From positions 1 to 64,000 of the forward strand of contig CAMWMD010000008.1 in assembly GCA_947175265.1 (NCBI GenBank): a stretch of 64,000 nucleotides of DNA. Direction: 5' to 3'. Below the pieces are notes generated by a model that was given only the letters and a program-made list of their open reading frames with translations, did no database searches and was not told the DNA's origin. Positions 1 through 8,111 of this stretch are shown in pieces. How positions within the stretch are numbered: the first letter of the stretch is position 1; each line of letters starts with the position of its first letter. This stretch comes from an uncultured Porphyromonadaceae bacterium. Its GTDB lineage: Bacteria > Bacteroidota > Bacteroidia > Bacteroidales > Muribaculaceae. Position numbers and translations under genes: made by a program.

Positions 1-1273
1 GTCTGTTGCGCGCCGCTATGCGCATCAGGTTGTAGTGCTGCTTTTGATTGCCGAAACTTCCCTCCATGACGGTGGCACGGAGACTGCCTATTATACGTCG
101 CGCAGTTCTGAGATCCGCTTGTTCATCTCCGGGCGTCGGTCCCTTGCGTACGAAGCAGGTGAGGATTTTGTTTTCAGTGCAGTATCTGCGATTTTCATTG
201 TTGGCATAAATTGTATCTGCGCCTACCCGTCTGGCGTCCAGTCCGGTCAGTTCCTTATGATATTCCACCGAGGACTTCAGCCGGACACCCTCGTTGAAGG
301 CCTCGAACGAGTGATGCTCTATGAAGGAGATGCCGTCGATCTGTATGCAGTTCACCTTTGCCCCGAACTCCACCCGCTTGTTCTCTTTCCCTCTGACAAT
401 GGGACGGATATACGGCCGGTCTATGCTGACGATGCGGTGTCCGACATGCTCCCCACGGAAATGGCGGTTCTGTTGGTCAAGCACATGGCGGCATGCCGTC
501 AGCCGCTTGTTCTGCTCTGCGGTCAGAAGAATCAGTCCTCCCGTGAGCTTGTTGAGTCGGTTCCATTCCCTCAGAAGTTTTTCCAACAGATGCAGCAGTC
601 TGCGCATGAGCTTACGGGTCTCGGACTTGCGGGGCTTGCGCTGTTTGGCGTATACCAGACGCGCTTTGTTGACATCATGGTATTTACTACGCGGCATAGG
701 CTCTCCCATCATACGGGATTTCTCCATCAGAAGGCCATACATCCATTCACAGCCTTCCCACAGCAGCTTGATGTCGGTGGGATACCTGAGATGGCTCTCA
801 TAACAGGTTGCATCGGTAAGGAACATATCCTTGTCGGCCAGTTCCGGACTCCACTTCCCGTACAGGATCTTCTGAACAGCCCTGATGTCAAGGTAAGGAG
901 CAAGACGGTTGCGGATGGTGCTCACTATCTTTCCGTCCTTTATTGGATTTGAGGGATCTATGAGAACTCCGCAGAACATCTGCATGTGCAGGCTGCCATT
1001 GAGCATCTCTATCAGTCCGTCATCCGACAGACCCGTATAAGGCTTGAGAAACATCAACGCAACCTCGCCTTCCGGGGGGAAGACAGGCTTGTTCCCCCGG
1101 GGATTCTTCCGGGGCATCCTACTTCGGATTTCATCGGCAATCTCCCTGAGAGGCAGAAGTTCATGGATACGGCCAAGCTCACTAAGTTTAAAGCTCTCAC
1201 GATATTTCTGAAGAAAATCGAATTCTGTGAACGGCAAAGTTGCCGTAATATGGGATATTTTTTGTAATTTCAC
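1..1273 (-). CDS. IS1182-like DDE transposase, partial (C-terminus beyond window edge)
   Basis: The reverse strand reads open from a GTG at 1273 to base 1, about 424 codons without a stop, so the gene is truncated by the window and not by mutation. The N-terminal part contains the TEFDFLQKYRESFKL and PVFPPEGEVALMFLKPYTG segments typical of the DUF772 N-domain of IS1182/IS5-like transposases. Candidate DDE residues sit in LTDATCYES, VGADTIYANN and VMEGSFGNQK, in the right order. It catalyses cut-and-paste movement of its own insertion sequence. The GTG start is chosen because the frame has no nearby ATG upstream of the conserved region. The plus-strand open frames over this stretch are shadows of it. 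The exact IS family is a recognition call. Confidence 0.85.
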   Translation of the reverse strand, partial: MKLQKISHITATLPFTEFDFLQKYRESFKLSELGRIHELLPLREIADEIRSRMPRKNPRGNKPVFPPEGEVALMFLKPYTGLSDDGLIEMLNGSLHMQMFCGVLIDPSNPIKDGKIVSTIRNRLAPYLDIRAVQKILYGKWSPELADKDMFLTDATCYESHLRYPTDIKLLWEGCEWMYGLLMEKSRMMGEPMPRSKYHDVNKARLVYAKQRKPRKSETRKLMRRLLHLLEKLLREWNRLNKLTGGLILLTAEQNKRLTACRHVLDQQNRHFRGEHVGHRIVSIDRPYIRPIVRGKENKRVEFGAKVNCIQIDGISFIEHHSFEAFNEGVRLKSSVEYHKELTGLDARRVGADTIYANNENRRYCTENKILTCFVRKGPTPGDEQADLRTARRIIGSLRATVMEGSFGNQKQHYNLMRIAARNR

Positions 1274-1292
1274 GGTAGAAAAAATGAAAAAT

Positions 1293-1328
1293 ACCCCCGA
1301 AACAGCCCGTGATGGGTCAATCGGGGGT
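1293..1328. repeat. Hairpin at the 5' side of the IS transposase
   Basis: ACCCCCGA (1293-1300) and TCGGGGGT (1321-1328) form a perfect 8-bp inverted repeat. The 20-nt loop contains a smaller CCC/GGG pairing. It lies just upstream of the transposase start. It could be a subterminal IS hairpin or a terminator that shields the element from outside transcription. The true IS end and target duplication cannot be fixed because the other end is outside the window. The remaining bases up to 1443 show no gene. Confidence 0.45.
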
Positions 1329-1443
1329 TCTTTGTAAAGTTACAAAATATCTAAGATATTGGTAAATAATTAGTTGTATATTTTCTGAATATCCCTAATT
1401 ATCGATAACCCATTAATACCTGAAATTGAAAAGCACTTCCCAA

Positions 1444-2340
1444 TTATCGGGAGGTACTTTTCGGCATTATATCGGAGATAAATTCTGCAATCGAATTAAG
1501 GAAGAGGAAGGTTTCTCTGCCGGGAGGGAGAGGGATGACGGGAGCAAGAATCAATAAGGAGCCACGGGAGCACTGCTCGAAATCATGGGCAGCCGGTTTC
1601 CAGCGCTCACCGAATGGCTGGTTAGAGATGAGGATAATCCTGCCTCCCGCGTCTTCACACTCTCTCCTTACTTCCTTTTCTGCGTGAGAAATGAATGGCG
1701 AGACCAGTATGCCGCCATTTTCATAAAGGTGTTTCCATCTGCGATGCTTCGCATTTAAGATTGCCTCTGAGTCGGAGCGATGGATTACTACCGGCCCTTT
1801 AAACGGATTTTGCAGCAGTTGAAGATTGCCGTAGGCTTGCCATTGGGTCCCTTTGATTTCAAGATTATTCAGACGCTGGAAGAAGAGAGGATTTTGGATT
1901 CTTTCCAATAGCCTTTTGGGGTTTTCCTGGATATAATTGATGATGGTCTGAAGTTTGTGGGAAGGGAGGAGATAGCGGTCGTAAAAGTCGGGGGTGAAGA
2001 TGTTGGTTATTTCGGGGGAGGCGGCTCTTATCAATTGTCCAGTCTTCACTTTCATCATTCCGATATATCTTCCGAGAGCACGGGGAAGATAATTGCGCGC
2101 AAAGATGGCGAAGTGGATATGATCCGGCATGATGACATACTGCAGGATTTGCAGGGATGGGTGGAGATTTGGGAAGTTGAGGATTTGTTGCTCGATAATC
2201 TCTCCGATAATTGTTCTGGAGACCAAGGGACTTGCGGGAGATCCGGAAATTTTAGAGAAAGGGGGACAAGCGGAGGCCTTGCAGATGGTGATATGATAGA
2301 TGGAGCGGCCTCTGTAGTCATGTTTCGGATCTCTGCCCAT
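1444..2340 (-). CDS. REP-associated tyrosine transposase (RAYT, Y1/HUH family) with C-terminal extension
   Basis: This 298-residue protein has the single-strand HUH nuclease motif PDHIHFAIF (about residues 72-80) and an INYIQENPKR helix (about 135-144) carrying the candidate catalytic Tyr. Both are typical of the Y1_Tnp/RAYT family, which nicks and joins REP palindromes. The HUH core ends near residue 165. The rest (YGNLQLLQNP, then VSPFISHAEKEVRRECEDAGGRIILIS and LLILAP) resembles a Rossmann or DprA-like fold; I have seen this kind of tail only on Bacteroidetes RAYT-like proteins. A cluster of palindromes starts 37 bp upstream of the start codon, which is what a RAYT-REP unit should look like. 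The function is probably single-strand REP mobilisation; the role of the tail is unknown. Confidence 0.8.
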   Translation of the reverse strand: MGRDPKHDYRGRSIYHITICKASACPPFSKISGSPASPLVSRTIIGEIIEQQILNFPNLHPSLQILQYVIMPDHIHFAIFARNYLPRALGRYIGMMKVKTGQLIRAASPEITNIFTPDFYDRYLLPSHKLQTIINYIQENPKRLLERIQNPLFFQRLNNLEIKGTQWQAYGNLQLLQNPFKGPVVIHRSDSEAILNAKHRRWKHLYENGGILVSPFISHAEKEVRRECEDAGGRIILISNQPFGERWKPAAHDFEQCSRGSLLILAPVIPLPPGRETFLFLNSIAEFISDIMPKSTSR

Positions 2341-2376
2341 AGATAGGAAAATTAAAGGAATTAGAATTTAGAATCT

Positions 2377-2577
2377 TAGCCGCAAGCGGCTATGCAACTG
2401 ACGGACCTTCGGCGACAGCTTGGCCGCAAGCGGCTATGCGCTGACGGACAAGCTCAGCCGCAAGTCTTTTCGCGCTGACGAACCCGCACTGCCGCAAGCG
2501 GCATGCGACTGAAGGACACTCGGCGACTGCTTGGCCGCCGGTGGCTGTTCGTCAGTGCAAAGGCCGCTTGCGGTCTT
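2377..2577. repeat. REP-like palindrome array next to the RAYT gene
   Basis: The core palindrome GCCGCAAGCGGC recurs at 2379 (extended to TAGCCGCAAGCGGCTA at 2377-2392), 2423 and 2491. There is a half copy at 2457, a degenerate copy near 2534 and an inverted copy at 2562-2573. Start-to-start spacings are 44, 34, 34 and 43 bp. The two long spacers share a near-identical ACTGA-GGAC-CTCGGCGAC-GCTTGG sequence, and the short ones share GCGCTGACG. The alternation of two unit lengths and one inverted unit resembles a bacterial interspersed mosaic element. No protein-coding gene is credible here. Confidence 0.75.
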
Positions 2578-2581
2578 AATG

Positions 2582-2617
2582 AAAAATCCCGCAGGCATTT
2601 CTGCTTGCGGGATTTTT
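2582..2617. terminator. Strong hairpin with flanking A and T tracts
   Basis: AAAAATCCCGCA and TGCGGGATTTTT form a perfect 12-bp stem around a 12-nt loop. The T tract makes it a plausible intrinsic terminator in either direction. It lies directly downstream of the minus-strand tRNA-Ser, so it most likely ends that transcript. Confidence 0.7.
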
Positions 2618-2641
2618 AGAGGGCCCATTTTAAAATTTCAG

Positions 2642-2729
2642 CGGAGTGACCGAGATTCGAACTCGGGATACGCTTTTGGCGTATACACGCTTTCCAGGCG
2701 TGCCTCTTCAGCCACTCGAGCATCACTCC
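2642..2729 (-). tRNA. tRNA-Ser (anticodon GGA)
   Basis: The reverse strand folds as an 88-nt class II tRNA. The acceptor arm pairs GGAGTGA with TCACTCC and has a G discriminator. The T arm contains GTTCGAATC, and the variable arm is long (GTATACGC pairing with GCGTAT). The anticodon loop CTGGAAA gives anticodon GGA, which reads UCC and UCU serine codons. The long variable arm and the G discriminator support serine. CCA is not encoded. Confidence 0.93.
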
Positions 2730-2797
2730 TTGTGATTTTCACGCTGCGAAGTTAATACTTTTATTTCATTTGGCAATAGGATTACACGAATTTTTTG

Positions 2798-2805
2798 TAA
2801 TTTTG
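2798..2805 (+). promoter_or_regulatory. Bacteroidetes -7 promoter element TAATTTTG
   Basis: TAATTTTG matches the TAnnTTTG consensus and lies 71 bp upstream of the lipoprotein start at 2877. A TTTG at 2769-2772 could be the -33 element, but its 25-bp spacer is longer than usual. The position supports rejecting an upstream in-frame ATG at 2805 as the start. Confidence 0.5.
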
Positions 2806-2876
2806 TGCAAAATTTAACTGTCTTAGGTATTTTGATAAAATCACGAACCGAAAGACAGCATTCAAATATCAGTGTC

Positions 2877-3467
2877 ATGAAAACAGCAAAACTCCTCTCC
2901 GTCTATCTCCTTGCCGCTTGTGCGGTCACTTCCTGCTCAAAAGAAAAGAAAGAGGTGGCCGTGGGGTTTCCCTCGGATTTCCCGACATATACGGATGCCA
3001 GGAAAGTGGATTACGTCATGAAGCATGCAGGTCCCGATTCAGTAGCCCGTTTCGTCATAGATGCCACCCTCGGCCGACTCGGCAACATCAGGATAGACAG
3101 TCTGGCCCTTGCTGCCACTCATGCGTATTCAAATTACAACGACTCCTCATTGATTGTCTATTCCACGACCTTTGATGAATATTCCTCCACACTACCCCTC
3201 CCCGACAAGATGAAGATTTATGTCGCCGCCGGGAAAAGCGTCCCACAGCAATTAGGCTATCAACTCGGTCTGGAGTATGTGAGCCAGATACGTGAGAACC
3301 GCAAGACCGTGGGTCGCGTGAAGGAGGAGATGGAGGAATTCCGTAGGGCATGTGCCGACGATACGGTGACCTACGTCCGCTTCGTGAAAGGTTTCCAGAC
3401 GGCATTGAAGGTAGACCAGGGACATGATCTGCCCGACGAGATTTACAAGAGTTTTGCCGAGGATTGA
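2877..3467 (+). CDS. Predicted lipoprotein of unknown function
   Basis: The protein has 196 residues from the ATG at 2877. It begins with a charged n-region, a hydrophobic stretch (LLSVYLLAACAV) and a lipobox ending at Cys20 (VTSC), so it is probably exported and lipidated. The mature part is hydrophilic and mixed helical, with a DLPDEIYKSF tail. I do not recognise a family. It stands alone, with tRNA-Ser divergent upstream and a 95-bp gap before the polyprenyl synthase gene. The start was chosen for the signal peptide and because an upstream in-frame ATG (2805) overlaps the -7 element. Confidence 0.75.
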   Translation: MKTAKLLSVYLLAACAVTSCSKEKKEVAVGFPSDFPTYTDARKVDYVMKHAGPDSVARFVIDATLGRLGNIRIDSLALAATHAYSNYNDSSLIVYSTTFDEYSSTLPLPDKMKIYVAAGKSVPQQLGYQLGLEYVSQIRENRKTVGRVKEEMEEFRRACADDTVTYVRFVKGFQTALKVDQGHDLPDEIYKSFAED

Positions 3468-3562
3468 TATGAGCCGCAACACACGCGGACTTAAATGCTG
3501 ATGAAAAAACGGCATGACAGCCGGAAATATAAATATCACAGACCAACGATTTCAAATTAACA

Positions 3563-4531
3563 ATGAAGACAATAGCAGAATATTCGGCGGACATCGAGAC
3601 CGCCCTCCGCTCCCTGAAATATCCCTCGGGGAGCCTTACCTCTCTCTATCAGCCAATAGAATATGCCCTCTCAGCCGGAGGAAAGAGAATACGCCCGGTG
3701 CTTACCCTTATGGGGGCCGAGGCATTCGGTGATGATGCCCCGAAGGCTCTCAAGGCAGCCATAGGCATAGAGACTTTCCATAATTTCACCCTTCTTCACG
3801 ATGATGTGATGGATAAGTCGGATATGCGTCGCGGTCGCCCCACGGTGCATAAGAAATACGACGAGAATACGGCAATCCTTTCGGGCGACACCATGCTCAC
3901 ACTCGCCACGAAATATGTGTCGGAAGTAGAGGACGACAAACTCCGCAAGGTGCTTGACACGTTCAATGACATGGCTCTCCGGGTTTATGAAGGTCAGCGT
4001 CTCGATATGGATTTCGAGGATGCCGAACACATCTCCCTTGACAGTTATCTGGAAATGATAGAGGGTAAGACGGGCTCTCTCTTGGGAGCAGCCGTCAAGA
4101 TAGGAGCCATAATAGGTGGAGCGTCAGATAAGGATGCTCAACTTATGTATGAGTATGGCGTTATGACAGGACTTGCCTTCCAGATACAGGATGATTGGCT
4201 CGACACTTTCGGAGATGCCTCGACTTTCGGGAAGCCGATAGGTGGCGATATCAATAATGCCAAGAAGACATATCTCTACGTGGCAGCCATGTCGGAAGGG
4301 GGGCAGAATGTAGAGGCGCTCCGCAGTGCCTACCAGATACCTTCGGGGGATGTGAGGGTCAAGGCCGTCACCCGCATATACGATAAACTCGGGATGAATG
4401 AGAAATGCCGTAAGGCCGTCGGGCATTATTCAGCCAAGGCGTTGAAGGCTCTCAACTCGACATCGCTTTCTGAGGAGAAGAAGGAAAGTTTCAGGAAACT
4501 TGCTGAAAAACTGATAGGTCGTAAGAAATGA
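3563..4531 (+). CDS. Polyprenyl diphosphate synthase (trans-isoprenyl)
   Basis: This 322-residue enzyme condenses isopentenyl diphosphate onto an allylic primer in the cytoplasm to make linear isoprenoid diphosphates. The first Asp-rich motif DDVMD is at residues 80-84 and the second, DDWLD, at 210-214. GGKRIRP near residue 39 binds substrate. The first motif lacks the two-residue insertion of bacterial farnesyl synthases, and Phe75 sits five residues before it, a position that limits chain length in some family members. The exact product (C15, C20 or longer) cannot be read from the sequence. Its stop overlaps the tatD start by 4 bp (ATGA). The window also carries ispE and ispF, the MEP-pathway genes that feed it. 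Confidence 0.88.
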   Translation: MKTIAEYSADIETALRSLKYPSGSLTSLYQPIEYALSAGGKRIRPVLTLMGAEAFGDDAPKALKAAIGIETFHNFTLLHDDVMDKSDMRRGRPTVHKKYDENTAILSGDTMLTLATKYVSEVEDDKLRKVLDTFNDMALRVYEGQRLDMDFEDAEHISLDSYLEMIEGKTGSLLGAAVKIGAIIGGASDKDAQLMYEYGVMTGLAFQIQDDWLDTFGDASTFGKPIGGDINNAKKTYLYVAAMSEGGQNVEALRSAYQIPSGDVRVKAVTRIYDKLGMNEKCRKAVGHYSAKALKALNSTSLSEEKKESFRKLAEKLIGRKK

Positions 4532-5292
4532 TCGACACTCATTCTCACCCTTATCTCCCCGAATTTGAAAACGGAGGCACGGAGGCTGTTGGCCGTGCGG
4601 TGGCAGCCGGGGTGTCAATGATAATAATGCCAAATGTAGACGCATCATCGGTAGAGCCGATGATGCGTCTGCACAATGCTTGCCCTGACCACACCGTCAT
4701 GGCTCTCGGCCTTCATCCCACGGAAGTGGGCAATGATTGGGAAGAGGTGGTGGCAGAGATGGAGGGCAGACTCCGCGAGGGTGGTTTCGTGGCCGTTGGG
4801 GAGGTCGGTATGGATCTTTATTGGGATGCTTCCCGCCGTGAGGAACAGATGGCGGCGTTTGAGCGTCAGTTGCGTCTGGCCGAGGAATTGCGTCTCCCTG
4901 TAATCATCCATTGCCGCGAGGCTTTGGCGGAGACGCTGGAGGTGATCTCGCGAGTAAATCCTTCCGTCCCGTTGGTATTCCACAGTTTTACAGGTTCCCC
5001 CTCCGATGTGGATAGAATCAGGGAGATATGCGACCCGATGTTCGGAATAAACGGCGTGGTGACATTCAAGAATGCAAAAGAACTTCGTGAATCACTCCCC
5101 GTGATAGGTATGGAAAGGGTGCTTCTCGAGACCGATGCCCCCTATCTGGCTCCCGTGCCACACAGAGGAAAAAGAAACGAAAGCGCATTCATAGTCCACA
5201 CCTTGAAGACCGTGGCCGATACGCTCGGGATGGCACCATCGGAAGTGGAACGAGCGACTGACAATAACGCGCGTTCCGTTTTCGGATTATAA
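4528..5292 (+). CDS. tatD: TatD family metal-dependent hydrolase/DNase
   Basis: The 254-residue TIM-barrel protein starts MIDTHSHP, giving the metal-binding HxH pair (His5, His7). It also shows VGEVGMD (metal Glu), HCRE, HSFTGS and ETDAPYL, the ordered motif set of TatD hydrolases. Family members act as 3'-5' DNases or exonucleases with two divalent metals. The start overlaps the polyprenyl synthase stop by 4 bp, so translation is probably coupled. The gene is followed after 37 bp by a CPA2 antiporter on the same strand. Length is normal for the family. Confidence 0.9.
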   Translation: MIDTHSHPYLPEFENGGTEAVGRAVAAGVSMIIMPNVDASSVEPMMRLHNACPDHTVMALGLHPTEVGNDWEEVVAEMEGRLREGGFVAVGEVGMDLYWDASRREEQMAAFERQLRLAEELRLPVIIHCREALAETLEVISRVNPSVPLVFHSFTGSPSDVDRIREICDPMFGINGVVTFKNAKELRESLPVIGMERVLLETDAPYLAPVPHRGKRNESAFIVHTLKTVADTLGMAPSEVERATDNNARSVFGL

Positions 5293-5329
5293 AACTACAA
5301 ACCAAACAACAGGTATAATTCTCGGCAAT

Positions 5330-7351
5330 ATGATTCCCTTGACGCTTATAAGTTTTCCGCTCACACAACCGGTGGCTATCTTTCTGCTTGTCCTTCTCAT
5401 CATACTGCTGTGTCCGATAATATTCAGGAGATTGGGTATCCCTCAGATAGTGGGGCTCATATTATCGGGAGTTGCCGTAGGCCCATACGGGATGAATCTT
5501 CTTGCCCGCGACGCAAGTTTCGAGATATTCGGTCAGGTCGGCATCCTTTACCTAATGTTTCTCGCCGCCGTGGAGATAGACATGTTCCACCTGAAGAAGA
5601 ATTTGGGAAAGGGAATAGTGTTCGGCCTGCTGACGTTCACGATACCGATGTTTCTGGGAGTCATGGGAAGCCGCCTTGCCTTCGGAGCCGGATGGGACAC
5701 ATGTGTGCTCATAGCATCGATGTATGCCTCCCACACACTCATTTCATATCCGATAATAAGCCGATTCGGGCTACAGAATGCCAAGGCCGCTGTGATTGCG
5801 GTATGCTCCACGATTGTGGCGGTGCTTCTTGCGCTCCTCACTCTGGCAGGCGTTGTGGAGGCGGCGGAGGGTGAATTTTCAGCGGCGAGACTTTTGCGTC
5901 TCATCCTCATGATGTTGGTCTACGCTCTGGTGATGGGGGGCCTCCTGCGGGTATGTACGAAATATTTCTTCCGGAAATTCAATGACCAGGTCAGCCAATA
6001 CATCTATGTTTTGGCAATGGTTTTTGTATCCTCCCTGTCAGCGCAGATAATCGGACTTGAGGCCATTCTCGGCGCATTCTTTGCCGGGCTTGTACTCAAC
6101 CGCTTCATACCCATACGTTCGGGACTTATGGGGCGCATACGCTTTGTTGGCAATGCCATATTCATCCCCTATTTCCTGATAGGCGTGGGAATGCTCATCA
6201 ATGTTCACGTCATATTCAAAAGTTGGAGTGTCGGATGGGTAGCGTTGAATATGGTGGCTGTGGCGATGTTGTCGAAATGGCTGTCGGCGTGGGCGGGAGG
6301 ACGGTTGTTCGGGTTCGGCAAGACCGACAGGAGATTGATGTTCGGCCTCACATCCGGAAAGGCAGCGGCGACTATAGCCGCAACCATGATAGGTTTCCAG
6401 CACGGACTCCTCAACGAGGATATGATGAATGGAGCGGTACTGATGATTCTTGTCAGTTGCATAGTCTCTACCCTCACCACTCAGAGCGCATCCAAGCGGC
6501 TGCGTATCGAGCGCACGGAGGCGGAACTTCAGGCAGAGGGGGAGAGGGTGCCGGGAGAATTTGCAAGACAACTCGTGGCTGTGGCCAACCCCATAACGGC
6601 TGAAGGATTGATGCGTATGGCACTTCTTATGAGAAACCGGAACAATCAAAACCCGGTGACGGCGTTATTTGTTAGGAACACTGACGACGTCCGCACTCTT
6701 GAGATGGGAAGGAACGCACTGCGGCAGGCTGTTGCGGCCGCTCAAGCTGTGGATATCGAGGTCAACGACATAGAGAGGTATGACATCAATGTTGTGGCCG
6801 GAGTGGTGAACGAAGCGAAACAGGCCCGAGCGAGCGACATAATGATCGGTCTGCACAGGAAATCGAATGTGGTGGATACGTTTTATGGCAGCCTGATAGA
6901 ACAACTCCTCCAGGAATCCCATAAAATGATATTCATGTCGCGCTGCTTCACCCCTGTGGAGACACTTAACAGGATGATCGTGCTTGTCCCTGATAAGGCT
7001 GAATATGAGACAGGATTCCAGACGTGGGTGGAGCGAGTCGGAAATCTCGCCACGCAACTCGCCGTGAAAGTGATATTCATAGCGTATGCGGCAACAGGCA
7101 GTTTCATCAGCAATGTGCTTGAGGACGAGCATTTCTCCATACGTCATGAATACAGGGAACTGAACAGTTGGGACGACTTCATACTCCTATCGGCTGACAT
7201 CGGAGAGGAGGATCTCCTTCTGGTGGTGGGTGCGAGAAAGGGCTCCATTTCCTATTCCTCCGATTTCGAGAGTCTACCATCCTATCTTGGGAAAAACTTC
7301 GCGAGGCACAATCTTGTGGTGATATACCCGGAGCAATTCGGAGGAAACTGA
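5330..7351 (+). CDS. CPA2-family cation:proton antiporter with C-terminal UspA-like domain
   Basis: The first ~385 residues hold about 12 hydrophobic segments of the Na+/H+ exchanger (CPA2) type, including FRRLGIPQIVGLILSGVAVGP and GLEAILGAFFAGLVLNR. Residues from about 420 to 670 are soluble and look like universal stress protein repeats (ASDIMIGLHRK near 505, then a second Rossmann-like half ending LVVIYPEQ). It probably exchanges Na+ or K+ for protons at the inner membrane, with the cytoplasmic domain as sensor or regulator. It follows tatD by 37 bp. It is one of two different CPA2 antiporters in the window; the other carries RCK_C domains. Confidence 0.85.
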   Translation: MIPLTLISFPLTQPVAIFLLVLLIILLCPIIFRRLGIPQIVGLILSGVAVGPYGMNLLARDASFEIFGQVGILYLMFLAAVEIDMFHLKKNLGKGIVFGLLTFTIPMFLGVMGSRLAFGAGWDTCVLIASMYASHTLISYPIISRFGLQNAKAAVIAVCSTIVAVLLALLTLAGVVEAAEGEFSAARLLRLILMMLVYALVMGGLLRVCTKYFFRKFNDQVSQYIYVLAMVFVSSLSAQIIGLEAILGAFFAGLVLNRFIPIRSGLMGRIRFVGNAIFIPYFLIGVGMLINVHVIFKSWSVGWVALNMVAVAMLSKWLSAWAGGRLFGFGKTDRRLMFGLTSGKAAATIAATMIGFQHGLLNEDMMNGAVLMILVSCIVSTLTTQSASKRLRIERTEAELQAEGERVPGEFARQLVAVANPITAEGLMRMALLMRNRNNQNPVTALFVRNTDDVRTLEMGRNALRQAVAAAQAVDIEVNDIERYDINVVAGVVNEAKQARASDIMIGLHRKSNVVDTFYGSLIEQLLQESHKMIFMSRCFTPVETLNRMIVLVPDKAEYETGFQTWVERVGNLATQLAVKVIFIAYAATGSFISNVLEDEHFSIRHEYRELNSWDDFILLSADIGEEDLLLVVGARKGSISYSSDFESLPSYLGKNFARHNLVVIYPEQFGGN

Positions 7352-7462
7352 GAATTGCAATAATCAATGCGGTTAAAGTGTAAAAGATGTATAAGTTGTA
7401 TGAGTCTTATAGGAATTATAAGATACATGCGATTCAAAAGCCAAAAAATAAAAGGGAAAAAT

Positions 7463-8086
7463 ATGAAAAAACTATTCTTTTTGACAGTCGGCGTACTGAT
7501 GCTTTTCGGATGCAGCAAAGGAAACAATGGCAACTCATCCGATAGCGATTCGATTATGGCGGAGCAGCAGGATTCCATAGATGTGGAGCCTCAGATTCCG
7601 ACAGAATATATTTCACGCGACAGTATAGGCGTCATCCATATAGGAATGGCTATGAGCAGTATACCGGATTCCGTACCGGGCCTTTACAATAAAAAGGTGA
7701 ATGGAGCGAGTCAGGATGCTGTGACTGTGGAATTCTCGAATGAACTGGGTGAGAGTTTCGTAGCTTACGATTTTGGTGAAGGTAAGGTGGATGTGCTCAA
7801 CCTTATAGGTAACTACGTAAAGGTGAAGGCACCCCGAGGCGACTTCAGCCTTGGCGACAGTTTCAGGAAAGTGTTGGAGTTGCCCGGAGTGAAGGCAGAA
7901 TGGGCAGGATATGACGACAGCGGAATGTGGTACTGGAATTGGGAAGGCCTGTGGTTTGCCCCTTCACAGGAGAATCTCCCCGATATACTTGTCAGACGTC
8001 TCTATCATTCCGACATGGCTCCCACGCAGGCTGATTTCACAGATGAGGTGACTATCGGATTCATAGGAACAGGTCTTCCGTTCTGA
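7463..8086 (+). CDS. Predicted lipoprotein of unknown function
   Basis: From the ATG at 7463 the protein has 207 residues. It begins MKKLFFLTVGVLMLFGC, a clear lipoprotein signal with Cys17, followed by a low-complexity SKGNNGNSSDSDS linker. The mature domain has alternating beta and loop sequence with a Trp-rich stretch (MWYWNWEGLWF, about residues 153-163). I do not recognise the family. The start at 7367 was rejected because its extra 32 residues are Cys/Arg-rich and precede the signal peptide. The gene is convergent with the amino-acid antiporter downstream, with 25 bp between them. Confidence 0.75.
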   Translation: MKKLFFLTVGVLMLFGCSKGNNGNSSDSDSIMAEQQDSIDVEPQIPTEYISRDSIGVIHIGMAMSSIPDSVPGLYNKKVNGASQDAVTVEFSNELGESFVAYDFGEGKVDVLNLIGNYVKVKAPRGDFSLGDSFRKVLELPGVKAEWAGYDDSGMWYWNWEGLWFAPSQENLPDILVRRLYHSDMAPTQADFTDEVTIGFIGTGLPF

Positions 8087-8111
8087 GCCGGATATTGTTC
8101 TGAGCCGGATA

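Noticed and set aside
35-952. Long plus-strand open frame at the left edge
   Set aside because: It is the antisense shadow of the IS1182-like transposase read on the minus strand from 1273; the minus frame has transposase motifs and no stop.
2377-2577. Possible CRISPR array
   Set aside because: Repeats are short palindromes of about 12-16 bp with uneven 34-44 bp spacing, shared spacer sequence and one inverted copy; no cas genes are nearby. REP elements explain it better.
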